From: an uncultured Pseudomonas sp.
GTDB taxonomy: Bacteria; Pseudomonadota; Gammaproteobacteria; Pseudomonadales; Pseudomonadaceae
Length of the DNA stretch: 19,941 nt
Assembly: GCF_946885885.1 (NCBI RefSeq)
Contig: NZ_CAMPHN010000079.1
Location: forward strand, 1-19,941
Direction: 5' to 3'
Below, in pieces: positions 13,216 to 19,941 of the stretch. The notes below the pieces were generated by a model. It was not told where the DNA came from and did no database searches. It saw only the letters and a list, made by a program, of their open reading frames with translations. The translations under genes were made by a program, and so were the position numbers. Position 1 is the first letter of the stretch, and each line of letters begins with the position of its first letter.

Positions 13216-13872
13216 ATGACGCCGCCCGCCAGCTTGCAACAGGCCCTCGATCAGCTGCTCGGCGACGCCCGCTTGAGCGCCGAAACCCTGCCGGGCACCG
13301 ATCTGCGTCTGTGGCTGATCGATGCGCAGAATATGGATCGCGCATTCAGCCCCGAGGAAACCCGGCGGATTCTCGAAGAGCCACCCTATTGGTGCTTCTG
13401 CTGGGCCAGCGGCCTGGTGCTGGCACGCTGGCTGGCCGAGCGACCGGAGTGGGTGCGCGGCAAGCGCGTGCTGGATTTCGGCGCCGGTTCCGGCGTCGCC
13501 GCCATCGCCGCGGCCAAGGCCGGCGCGCTGGAGGTGGTGGCCTGCGACCTCGATCCGCTGGCGCTGCTCGCCTGTCGGGCCAATGCCGCGCTGAATGACG
13601 TGGAATTGAGCTACTCGGCGGACTTCTTCGCCGAGGCCAACCGTTTCGACCTGATCATCGTCGCCGACGTGCTCTACGACCGCGCTAACCTGCCGCTGCT
13701 CGACCAGTTCCTCAGCCGCGGACATCAGGCGCTGGTGGCCGACTCGCGGGTCCGCGACTTCCAGCATCCGCTGTATCGACGTTTGGGCATTCTGGAGGCC
13801 TGCACCTGGCCGGATCTGGCCGAGCCGGCGGAGTTCCGCCATGTCAGCCTCTATCATGCGCAGCGGGATTGA
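13216..13872 (+). CDS. Class I SAM-dependent methyltransferase (ETFB-lysine methyltransferase / Nnt1-like family)
   Basis: The 218-residue protein has the seven-strand methyltransferase fold. Motif I is [11 protein letters not shown] (85-95), an acidic residue ending strand two is Asp111 in ACDLDP, and DVLYD (151-155) marks the strand-four motif typical of METTL-type protein methyltransferases. The [11 protein letters not shown] segment (56-66) before motif I is characteristic of the group. Relatives methylate lysines on electron-transfer flavoprotein or ribosomal proteins; the substrate here is unknown. It is divergent from nrdR, the arrangement I recall from Pseudomonas. The start at 13216 lacks a good ribosome site, so the exact start is uncertain. 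Confidence 0.85.
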   Translation: MTPPASLQQALDQLLGDARLSAETLPGTDLRLWLIDAQNMDRAFSPEETRRILEEPPYWCFCWASGLVLARWLAERPEWVRGKRVLDFGAGSGVAAIAAAKAGALEVVACDLDPLALLACRANAALNDVELSYSADFFAEANRFDLIIVADVLYDRANLPLLDQFLSRGHQALVADSRVRDFQHPLYRRLGILEACTWPDLAEPAEFRHVSLYHAQRD

Positions 13873-13944
13873 GCCGCACTTGTATCCAGCGCCTCGCGCC
13901 CACATTTATAGTCCACTTATCATTTCGCCCAGCCGAGACCGACC

Positions 13945-14817
13945 ATGAGCGACTCCCCCTACATTTTTGATATCTCCGGCAGCGCCAGCTTCGAACAACT
14001 GGTCATCGAAAATTCCTTTCACAAGCCGGTGCTGGTGGATTTCTGGGCCGAATGGTGCGCGCCCTGCAAGGCGCTGATGCCGCTGCTGGCGCAGATCACC
14101 GAGGGTTACCAGGGCGAGTTGCTGCTGGCCAAGATCAATTGCGATGCCGAGCATGACATAGTCGCGCGCTTCGGCATCCGCAGCCTGCCGACCGTGGTGC
14201 TGTTCAAGGATGGCCAACCGGTCGACGGCTTCAGCGGCGCACAACCGGAGTCGGCGATCCGCGAAATGCTCAAGCCCCATGTGGCCGAACCGGCGCCCGC
14301 CGCGGCCGATCCCATGGAGGCCGCTCAGGCGCTGTTCGCCGAGGGCCGCATCGGCGATGCCGAAGCCCTGCTCAAAGTACTGCTGACGGAAAACAATCAG
14401 CATGCCGTAGCGCTGATCCTCTACGCCCGCTGCCTGGCCGAGCGCGGCGAACTGGGCGAAGCCGAGGCCGCGCTCAACGCGGTGAGCGGCGATGAACACA
14501 AACAGGCCCTGGCCAGTGCGCGCGCGCAACTAACCTTCCTCCGTCAGGCCGCCGACCTGCCCGATGTCGCCAGCCTGAAAACCCGCCTGGCGCAAAACGC
14601 CGAGGACGACGAAGCCAGCTACCAACTGGCGATCCAACAGCTGGCGCGCCAACATTACGAGCCAGCGCTCGACGCCCTGCTCAAGCTGTTTATCCGCAAC
14701 CGCAGCTACGCCGACGGCCTGCCGCACAAAACCCTGCTGCAAGTCTTCGACCTACTCGGCAACGAGCACCCACTGGTCACCGCCTACCGGCGCAAGTTGT
14801 ATCAGGCGATTTATTGA
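13945..14817 (+). CDS. CnoX/YbbN-type thioredoxin with C-terminal TPR-like domain
   Basis: The 290-residue protein has an N-terminal thioredoxin fold with an intact WCAPC active site (Cys38, Cys41) and cis-Pro82 in SLPTVV. The alpha-helical tail from about residue 120 to 290 is TPR-like, with repeats rich in Ala, Leu and Glu. The layout is that of CnoX (YbbN), a chaperone-redox protein that protects clients from overoxidation and hands them to DnaK or GroEL. E. coli CnoX lacks a functional CXXC, whereas this one keeps it, so disulfide reductase activity is plausible. It follows the methyltransferase after a 72-base gap and may have its own promoter. A convergent hypothetical gene lies downstream. 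Confidence 0.93.
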   Translation: MSDSPYIFDISGSASFEQLVIENSFHKPVLVDFWAEWCAPCKALMPLLAQITEGYQGELLLAKINCDAEHDIVARFGIRSLPTVVLFKDGQPVDGFSGAQPESAIREMLKPHVAEPAPAAADPMEAAQALFAEGRIGDAEALLKVLLTENNQHAVALILYARCLAERGELGEAEAALNAVSGDEHKQALASARAQLTFLRQAADLPDVASLKTRLAQNAEDDEASYQLAIQQLARQHYEPALDALLKLFIRNRSYADGLPHKTLLQVFDLLGNEHPLVTAYRRKLYQAIY

Positions 14818-14825
14818 TCGCAGCT

Positions 14826-14887
14826 GCAAGCTGCAAGCGAATCAGGGTGACGTCCGTCCGGGCAGCGCAAGCTCTTGCTTGCAGCTT
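14826..14887. terminator. Repeat hairpin between convergent genes, likely bidirectional terminator
   Basis: AAGCTGCAAGC (14828-14838) and GCTTGCAGCTT (14877-14887) are perfect 11-bp inverted repeats. Extra GCAAGCTC/GAGCTTGC-like words lie around them. This GCTTGCAGCTT style of repeat is common at Pseudomonas gene ends. It sits just past the stop of the thioredoxin gene and just before the stop of the opposing gene. Confidence 0.6.
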
Positions 14888-14899
14888 ATGGCTTGAAGC

Positions 14900-15262
14900 T
14901 TAGGGCTGCGGCTCGCCCACCCAATGATAGATAGGCGCATCCACGCCCGTCTCCATCCGCACCTGGGTGCTATGGCGCAGGCGCACCAGCAGGCGTTTGC
15001 CGGCGGCCTCGCCACCGGCGAGCGCGGCCAGTTGCCCGAGCAGTTGCGGGCCGTCGATCTGTCCGGCGCTACGCAGCAGGTCCAAGGTGGTTTGCCACAA
15101 GGCATCGCCTGGCGCCGGCATGGTGGCGGGCTTAGCGGCGGGCAGCGGCTCGGCCGGTGCACTCGGCGTGAGGTGCTGCGCCAGCTGGGCCCAATCCTCG
15201 GCGTCCAGCTCCACTGTCAGATCCACCGGCCAATCACCGACCCGTCCACGAATGCGCACCAT
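14900..15262 (-). CDS. Hypothetical protein, 120 residues
   Basis: The start at 15262 (MVRIRGRVGDWP) is preferred over an upstream frame to 15343 because GAGG lies about 9 bases before it and the N-terminus then begins with a compact beta-like segment (VDLTVELDAEDWAQL). A Pro/Ala-rich linker covers about residues 31-53, followed by an alpha-helical segment and a terminal strand pair around LLVRLRHST and APIYHWVGE. There is no signal peptide or membrane segment. I do not recognise a functional family. Position matches a conserved hypothetical gene found next to cnoX in Pseudomonas. It diverges from the zinc operon across a gap holding the Zur-like box, so it could be co-regulated. Confidence 0.75.
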   Translation of the reverse strand: MVRIRGRVGDWPVDLTVELDAEDWAQLAQHLTPSAPAEPLPAAKPATMPAPGDALWQTTLDLLRSAGQIDGPQLLGQLAALAGGEAAGKRLLVRLRHSTQVRMETGVDAPIYHWVGEPQP

Positions 15263-15347
15263 GTCTCTATCCTCGAATGATCTGCGGGCATGCTCCCATG
15301 TCGCCCGCATATCGCCAAGGGATGCTGGCCAGACGAGGGTCAAAATT

Positions 15348-15360
15348 GTTATAACGTAAC
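15348..15360 (+). promoter_or_regulatory. Candidate Zur box upstream of the zinc operon
   Basis: GTTATAACGTAAC closely matches the gammaproteobacterial Zur palindrome GTTATAnnATAAC, with flanking AATT ... AATT extending the dyad. It lies 30 bases before the ATG of the His-rich periplasmic protein, and TATAAC within it could be the -10 hexamer. Zn-loaded Zur would then repress by occluding the promoter. Confidence 0.8.
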
Positions 15361-15390
15361 GCTAATTAGCCACCATCATCGGAGACATCC

Positions 15391-15975
15391 ATGCGCCGCC
15401 TCTTGCTTGCCCTGCCTTTCGCCCTGTTGCCGCTGGCCGTTGCCCAGGCCAGCGACCACGAGCATGCCCATGACCAAGACGAACACGGCAGCCTCGACGC
15501 CCACGAGCATGGCATCGCCCAGCTCAATGTGGTGCTCGATGGCCAAGCCCTGGAGCTGGAGCTGGAAAGCCCGGCGATGAACCTGGTGGGCTTCGAACAT
15601 GCCGCCGAGAGCGACGCCGATAAGGCCAAGGTCGCCGCCGCGCGCAGCCAGTTGCAGGACCCGCTGGCCCTGTTCGGCTTGAGCGCAGGCGATTGCAGCC
15701 TGAGCGAAACGGAGCTGGAGAGCCCGCTGTTCGAAGATGACGAACACGAGCATGAAGACGAAGAGCACCACGCCCACGATAAAGACAGTGAGCACAGCGA
15801 AATCCATGCGCATTACCGGCTCGACTGCAAAAAGCCCGGCGAACTGAAGCAACTGAACCTGGGCGAACTGTTCACGCGCTTCCCCGCCACCGAGAAAATT
15901 CAGGTACAACTGATCGGCCCGAATGGCCAGCAAGGCGTGGAGTTGACGCCTGCCAAGCCGTCCCTCGGTTTCTAA
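15391..15975 (+). CDS. Periplasmic His-rich zinc-binding protein, DUF2796 / ZrgA-like
   Basis: The 194-residue protein has a clear Sec signal peptide (MRRLLLALPF..., probable cleavage after AQA at residue 20). His/Asp/Glu-rich segments follow at 22-40 (DHEHAHDQDEHG..HEHG) and 117-142 (EDDEHEHEDEEHHAHD and onward). LDCKKPGEL follows the second cluster. The layout is that of DUF2796 proteins, including ZrgA of Vibrio, which bind zinc for an ABC-type uptake system. It leads a run with an ABC ATPase, an FtsX-type permease and a DUF3299 protein, and a Zur-like box lies just upstream. Expression is therefore expected under zinc shortage. Confidence 0.93.
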   Translation: MRRLLLALPFALLPLAVAQASDHEHAHDQDEHGSLDAHEHGIAQLNVVLDGQALELELESPAMNLVGFEHAAESDADKAKVAAARSQLQDPLALFGLSAGDCSLSETELESPLFEDDEHEHEDEEHHAHDKDSEHSEIHAHYRLDCKKPGELKQLNLGELFTRFPATEKIQVQLIGPNGQQGVELTPAKPSLGF

Positions 15976-15978
15976 GAA

Positions 15979-16029
15979 CGTAGGGGTGGATGGATGAAGC
16001 GTCGGCGACGCGCCCCGATCCACCCTACG
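15979..16029. repeat. Cruciform-like repeat inside the zinc operon
   Basis: CGTAGGGGTGGAT (15979-15991) pairs with ATCCACCCTACG (16018-16029) with one bulge, and inside it GCGTC-GGC-GACGC makes a second perfect stem (15999-16011). It lies between the first and second genes of the operon, starting three bases after the first stop. It may lower expression of downstream genes relative to the periplasmic protein, or simply be an inserted intergenic repeat. Confidence 0.65.
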
Positions 16030-16046
16030 CGCCAAACGAGTTTCCT

Positions 16047-16757
16047 ATGAGTTCAGCTCTGATCCAACTGTCCGACCTCGGCTTCGCCTGGCCTGGCCAT
16101 GCCGAGTTGCTGGATATTCCCGGCTTCACTCTGGAGCGCGGCGAAACCCTGTTTCTCAAAGGCCCGAGCGGCAGCGGTAAGACCACCCTGCTCGGCCTGC
16201 TGGGCGGCGTGCAGAAGCCCAACCGCGGCATCATCCAGCTGCTCGGTCAGGACTTGAGCAAATTGTCCGCCGGCGCCCGCGACCGTTTTCGCGTCGACCA
16301 CACCGGCTACATTTTTCAGCAGTTCAATTTGCTGCCGTTCCTCTCGGTGCGCGAGAACGTCGAACTGCCCTGCCATTTCTCCAAGCTGCGCGCCGGCCGC
16401 GCGATCCAGCGCCATGGCAGCGTCGATAACGCCGCAGCGAGCCTGCTCGCACATCTGGGTTTGCAGGACGCCGGCCTGCTGGAACGGCGTGCCGATGAGC
16501 TATCGATCGGCCAGCAGCAGCGAGTGGCTGCCGCCCGCGCATTGATCGGCCAGCCTGAATTGGTGATCGCCGACGAACCGACCTCGGCCCTCGACGCCGA
16601 TGCCCGCGAAGCCTTTCTCGAACTGTTGTTCGCCGAATGCCGTGCGGCCGGTTCGAGCCTGTTGTTCGTCAGCCACGACCAGAGCCTGGCGCGTCTGTTC
16701 GACCGCAGCCTGTCGTTGGCGGAACTCAACCGCGCGACTCACTCGACGGAGATTTAA
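16047..16757 (+). CDS. ABC transporter ATP-binding protein (zinc-responsive, MacB/LolD type)
   Basis: The 236-residue ATPase has Walker A GPSGSGKTT (39-47, Lys45), Q-loop near Gln91/Gln92, signature LSIGQQQR (152-159; Ile replaces the usual Ser of LSGGQ), Walker B LVIADEP (172-178) with Glu177, and H-loop His210. The start MSSALIQL at 16047 is chosen because upstream codons fall in the repeat and look unlike the family. The ribosome site is weak. It powers the permease encoded 2 bases downstream. The match to MacB/LolD-type ATPases indicates a mechanotransmission or lipoprotein/metal handling role rather than a classical importer. The context favours the Zrg-like zinc system. Confidence 0.93.
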   Translation: MSSALIQLSDLGFAWPGHAELLDIPGFTLERGETLFLKGPSGSGKTTLLGLLGGVQKPNRGIIQLLGQDLSKLSAGARDRFRVDHTGYIFQQFNLLPFLSVRENVELPCHFSKLRAGRAIQRHGSVDNAAASLLAHLGLQDAGLLERRADELSIGQQQRVAAARALIGQPELVIADEPTSALDADAREAFLELLFAECRAAGSSLLFVSHDQSLARLFDRSLSLAELNRATHSTEI

Positions 16758-16759
16758 AG

Positions 16760-18025
16760 GTGTATCTATTGCGTCTGGCCCTGGCCAGCCTGGGCAATCG
16801 CCGCTTTACCGCGCTGCTGACGATGTTCGCCATCGCCTTGTCGGTCTGCCTGCTGCTCGCCGTCGAGCGGGTGCGCACCGAAGCCCGCGCCAGCTTCGCC
16901 AACACCATCAGCGGTACCGACCTGATCGTCGGCGCGCGCTCGGGCAGCGTGAATCTGCTGCTGTACTCGGTGTTCCGCATCGGCAATGCCACCAACAATA
17001 TCCGCTGGAACAGCTTCGAGCGCTTCGCCGCGCACCGCCAGGTCAAATGGGCGATTCCGATTTCCCTCGGCGACTCGCACCGCGGCTACCGGGTGATGGG
17101 CACCAGTGCGGCATATTTCGAGCACTTTCGCTATGCCCGCAGCCAACCACTGAAGATCGAGCAGGGCCGCGCCTTTGCCGATGATCCCTTCGAGGTGGTA
17201 TTGGGCGCGGAGGTGGCCGAGGCGCTGCACTATCAGCTCGGCGAGGAACTGGTGCTGGCCCACGGCGTTGCGACCATCAGCCTGGTCAAACACGACGACA
17301 AACCCTTTACCGTGGTCGGCATTCTGCAGCGCACCGGCACCCCGGTGGACCGCACCCTGCATATTTCCCTCGGCGGGATGGAAGCGCTGCATATCGACTG
17401 GCAGAACGGTATGCCGGCCCGTGGAGCTGGAGTGGTCAGCGCCGAACAAGCCAGAAATATGGATTTACAGCCCAAGCAGATCACCGCCTTTCTACTTGGT
17501 CTGAACAGCAAGATCGCCACCTTCAGTTTGCAGCGCGAGATCAACGAGTTCCGCGGCGAACCGCTGCTGGCGATTTTGCCCGGGGTCGCCCTGCAGGAAC
17601 TGTGGAGTCTGATGGGCACGGCGGAACAAGCGCTGTTCGTGGTCTCGCTGTTCGTCGTGCTGACCGGGCTGATCGGCATGCTCACGGCGATCCTCACCAG
17701 CCTCAACGAGCGCCGTCGCGAGATGGCGATTCTGCGCTCGGTCGGTGCCCGACCTTGGCATATCGCCAGCCTGCTGATTCTGGAAGCCTTCGCCCTGGCG
17801 CTGGCCGGCGTGCTGTTTGGCTTGCTGCTGCTGTACGCGGGCATCGCCGCGGCGCAAGGCTATGTGCAGGCCAGCTACGGCCTGTACCTGCCGCTCGCAG
17901 CGCCAACGACCTATGAGTGGACGCTGCTCGGCGCTATTCTGGCGGCCGCCCTGCTGATGGGCTGCGTGCCCGCCTGGCGGGCCTATCGGCAATCGCTGGC
18001 CGATGGCCTGTCGATTCGTTTATAA
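16760..18025 (+). CDS. FtsX/MacB-like ABC transporter permease
   Basis: The 421-residue inner-membrane protein starts at GTG 16760, with GGAG eight bases upstream and only 2 bases after the ATPase stop. The first membrane segment is at about 17-34. A large periplasmic MacB-type domain of about 250 residues follows. Three further membrane segments (about 292-315, 337-365 and 388-402) enclose the hallmark ERRREMAILRSVGA (318-331). This is the four-helix FtsX topology. It pairs with the preceding ATPase and, from context, handles zinc or a zinc-binding protein under Zur control. An open frame reaches upstream to 16637 through the ATPase gene but is out of phase with that protein and is rejected as coding. 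Confidence 0.93.
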   Translation: MYLLRLALASLGNRRFTALLTMFAIALSVCLLLAVERVRTEARASFANTISGTDLIVGARSGSVNLLLYSVFRIGNATNNIRWNSFERFAAHRQVKWAIPISLGDSHRGYRVMGTSAAYFEHFRYARSQPLKIEQGRAFADDPFEVVLGAEVAEALHYQLGEELVLAHGVATISLVKHDDKPFTVVGILQRTGTPVDRTLHISLGGMEALHIDWQNGMPARGAGVVSAEQARNMDLQPKQITAFLLGLNSKIATFSLQREINEFRGEPLLAILPGVALQELWSLMGTAEQALFVVSLFVVLTGLIGMLTAILTSLNERRREMAILRSVGARPWHIASLLILEAFALALAGVLFGLLLLYAGIAAAQGYVQASYGLYLPLAAPTTYEWTLLGAILAAALLMGCVPAWRAYRQSLADGLSIRL

Positions 18026-18061
18026 CGCCGCCTATGATCCTTCTCGAAACGAGGTAACACC

Positions 18062-18583
18062 ATGCTCCGCCCCCTGCTCGCTGCTGTGCTTATCGCCCTG
18101 GCCGCGCCCGTATCGGCCACCGAGGTGCGCGAGCTGAACTGGTCGGAGATGGTCCCGGCCGATGCGCCCGCGCAAGTCGCCGAACCCGCCCCCATTCATG
18201 ACCTCTCGCAACTGGCGGACGCCCTGTCCGAATCCGGCCCGGCCGCAACGCAGCAATCGCCGGCAGCACCGGTAGTCGAGGAGCTCGACGGTCAGATGGT
18301 GAAATTGCCGGGTTATATAGTGCCGCTGGATGTGACCGACGAAGGCCGGGTCACCGAGTTCCTGCTGGTGCCCTACTTCGGCGCCTGCATCCACGTACCG
18401 CCACCGCCGTCGAACCAGATCGTGCACGTCACCGCCGAGCTGGGCGTGCTGCTGGATGCGCTGTACCAGCCGTTCTGGATCGAAGGGCCGCTGAAAGTCG
18501 AACAAAGCAGTAGCGAGCTGGCCGAAGCCGGTTACCAGATGCAGGCCGAGAAGATTTACGCCTACGAGCTGCCGGAGAGCTGA
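18062..18583 (+). CDS. DUF3299 periplasmic protein of the zinc operon
   Basis: The 173-residue protein has a Sec signal peptide ending VSA-TE at residue 19. The DUF3299 core contains KLPGYIVPLD, VTEFLLVPYFGACIHVPPP and SNQIVHV, with a single conserved Cys-Ile-His in the middle. The family has no proven reaction. It regularly sits with the DUF2796/ABC/FtsX genes, so a role in periplasmic zinc handling is inferred from context. GAGG lies about 8 bases before ATG 18062, 36 bases after the permease stop. The convergent acetyltransferase ends 12 bases past its stop, with no clear terminator in the gap. Confidence 0.92.
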   Translation: MLRPLLAAVLIALAAPVSATEVRELNWSEMVPADAPAQVAEPAPIHDLSQLADALSESGPAATQQSPAAPVVEELDGQMVKLPGYIVPLDVTDEGRVTEFLLVPYFGACIHVPPPPSNQIVHVTAELGVLLDALYQPFWIEGPLKVEQSSSELAEAGYQMQAEKIYAYELPES

Positions 18584-18595
18584 GTCGCCGCCGCC

Positions 18596-19444
18596 TCAAC
18601 CGAGCTCGAAGGTGCTGATGCCGAATACCCGTGGCAACTCGATCTGCGGGGCGCGGCCGGCATACATTCGCGCCGTCTCGAATACGCAATTCATGCCCTG
18701 CGCCTGAACCAGCGCCAGCGCCTCGGCGTTCTCCAGCGGCACGTCGAGGAACACCGCTTCTCCCGCCGGCACCTGGGCGCAGAGCGCCTCGAACAGCCCG
18801 CGGGCGACCTGCGCATTGTCCGCCAACAGCGGGCCGATCTTGTGCCCTTCGCGGCAGCGACGAATCACTCCCCAGCCGGCAAGCCGCCCCTCTTCTCGCC
18901 ACAGCAATGCGCTGGCCTCCGGCATATCCAGCCAGGCGCGCAGGAAGCCTTCGCGCGGGGCGGGAAACACGCGCCGATCATCGGCGCACAGCGCGGCGAA
19001 ATCCGCCTCGCTCACCGGGCGGATCTGTGCGGCAAGCGCCTGGTCGGCTCGCCTGGCCCGGACGGCATAGCGCGCATTGCGCCAGGCCAGCGCAAAGCCG
19101 GACTTGCGGTAGTTGTCCTGCTGCTCCGGCACCCCATCGAGACCGACGACCCGGCCGTTCAGACGCTGCATGCCTTGCTGCCACAGGCGCATGCCGATGC
19201 CTTGACCACGGAATTCGGGAGTCACGATATACAGGCCGATAAAGCCGAAGAGCGAGCCGTAGGCCACCGCGCTGATGCAGCCGGCCAACCGGCCCGCCAC
19301 CTCGGCGATCAGGAAACCTTCAGGGTCGGCCCGATGGAAACAGGCGGCGTCGTGCAAGCCGGGATTCCAGCCCTCCCGCGCGGCCAGTTCGATCGCCAGG
19401 TCGAGCTCATCGCGGGTCATGGTGCGGATACTGACGTCGGGCAT
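18596..19444 (-). CDS. GNAT family N-acetyltransferase
   Basis: The 282-residue protein has an N-terminal GNAT domain: IRTMTRDELDLAIELAAREGWNPG at the start, the IGLYIVTPEFRGQGIG segment with acetyl-CoA motif A at residues 79-84, and NYRKSGFALAWRN. A C-terminal second domain of the YitI-like type follows from about residue 130. It transfers an acetyl group from acetyl-CoA to an unidentified amine. The start at 19444 is chosen over one at 19507 because AAGGAG lies about 10 bases upstream and MPDVSIRTM begins the fold. It is a stand-alone minus-strand gene. The TPR-like gene upstream on the same strand ends about 100 bases before it. Confidence 0.9.
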   Translation of the reverse strand: MPDVSIRTMTRDELDLAIELAAREGWNPGLHDAACFHRADPEGFLIAEVAGRLAGCISAVAYGSLFGFIGLYIVTPEFRGQGIGMRLWQQGMQRLNGRVVGLDGVPEQQDNYRKSGFALAWRNARYAVRARRADQALAAQIRPVSEADFAALCADDRRVFPAPREGFLRAWLDMPEASALLWREEGRLAGWGVIRRCREGHKIGPLLADNAQVARGLFEALCAQVPAGEAVFLDVPLENAEALALVQAQGMNCVFETARMYAGRAPQIELPRVFGISTFELG

Positions 19445-19549
19445 GGCCGCAAAGCTCCTTCGCTGGGCAAAGGGGCGATCCTCGCGGATTAACGGGGATG
19501 GCGTCAATTGTGCCGCACGGGCTGCGCAGGCCCGCCGCGCGCTCTTCGC

Positions 19550-19941
19550 CTAGTTGGCCGCTAGGCGCTTGTCGCGCTGGTAGCTCAGCTCGCTTTCCGC
19601 CCAGTTGCGCCAGGCGCGGACTTTGCCGCGTTCGGCGCCGGCACGTTCGGCTTTGGTCAAGGCCTCGAGCCCCGCCTGCCAACGCGCCTGCTCCAGTTCC
19701 AACTGGGCCAGATTCAGCCAGTGCTTGGGGCTCCCGGAACGCCCGGCCAGCTCGCGGAATACCCCGGCGGCGGCCTTGCGCTCGCGGGCCTGCCACCAGA
19801 GCAGGCCAAGACGCTCCTCGCGCGCAACGCTACGCGGCAGCAAGCCCTGATCGAGCATACCGGCGAGCAACTTGGCGCCCTGCCAAGGCTGGTCGGCGGC
19901 GCCGGCCAGCAATACCAGGTTATCCAGCTCGCTTTCGCTGA
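19550..19941 (-). CDS. TPR-like protein, C-terminal fragment (runs off the window)
   Basis: The frame is open to the window edge. At least 129 codons at the 3' end are visible, stopping at 19550-19552. The sequence is helical and Ala/Leu/Arg/Glu-rich, with TPR-like pairs such as LGLLWWQARERKAAAGVFRELA and HWLNLAQLELEQARWQAGLEAL, and ends WRNWAESELSYQRDKRLAAN. It resembles the TPR protein that closes TonB/ExbBD-type operons in Pseudomonas and relatives, but that is a weak impression. The true start lies beyond 19941. Confidence 0.7.
   Translation of the reverse strand, partial: SESELDNLVLLAGAADQPWQGAKLLAGMLDQGLLPRSVAREERLGLLWWQARERKAAAGVFRELAGRSGSPKHWLNLAQLELEQARWQAGLEALTKAERAGAERGKVRAWRNWAESELSYQRDKRLAAN

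Noticed and set aside
1..19941. CRISPR arrays, tRNA or rRNA genes, phage genes
   Set aside because: No regularly spaced repeats, cloverleaf sequences, rRNA segments or phage structural genes were recognised on either strand.

Overview
The window looks like a GC-rich gammaproteobacterial chromosome, most likely Pseudomonas or a close relative. Three things point there: the flanking gene order (rib genes, nrdR, a small methyltransferase, a CnoX-type thioredoxin and a zinc ABC operon, the neighbourhood I recall from P. aeruginosa around PA4055-PA4066), the style of the intergenic repeats, and the codon use.

Layout. (1) Positions 1-1206, minus strand: the 5' end of ribBA, riboflavin synthase, and a canonical FMN riboswitch upstream of them. 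(2) About 1207-11402: a block of about 10 kb that separates riboflavin synthase from ribD. A MITE-like repeat lies at its riboswitch side (1327-1519), and a second, unrelated inverted-repeat element (11153-11402) ends exactly on the ribD stop codon. The block carries a plus-strand run: exported multicopper oxidase, MppP/RohP-like PLP enzyme, PIN-like protein, DapA-family aldolase, heme-oxygenase-like diiron oxidase (HDO), Rieske protein, DoxX membrane protein and PRMT-like methyltransferase. A divergent GST / LysR-regulator pair follows. (3) 11400-12979, minus strand: ribD and nrdR. (4) 13216-19941: a methyltransferase, CnoX, a small hypothetical protein, a four-gene Zur/Zrg-like zinc operon with a good Zur-box candidate, a GNAT acetyltransferase and the 3' end of a TPR-like gene.

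Main discovery. The five tightly coupled genes at 3838-7502 match in content and order what I remember of rohP-Q-R-S-T, the azomycin (2-nitroimidazole) pathway of Streptomyces cattleya. There L-arginine is oxidised and hydroxylated by a PLP enzyme, cleaved by a DapA-family retro-aldolase, cyclised to 2-aminoimidazole, and N-oxidised to 2-nitroimidazole by an HDO. The key residues of the PLP enzyme and all six diiron ligands of the HDO are present at the expected spacings. The multicopper oxidase, DoxX and PRMT-like genes around the core could mean a modified nitroimidazole or self-protection. Those roles are inferred, not shown.

The flanks are ordinary housekeeping loci. The riboswitch stays with riboflavin synthase-ribBA, while nrdR-ribD is now cut off from them and transcribes toward the convergent LysR gene. 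Homology statements rest on reading motifs and on memory; no database search was run.
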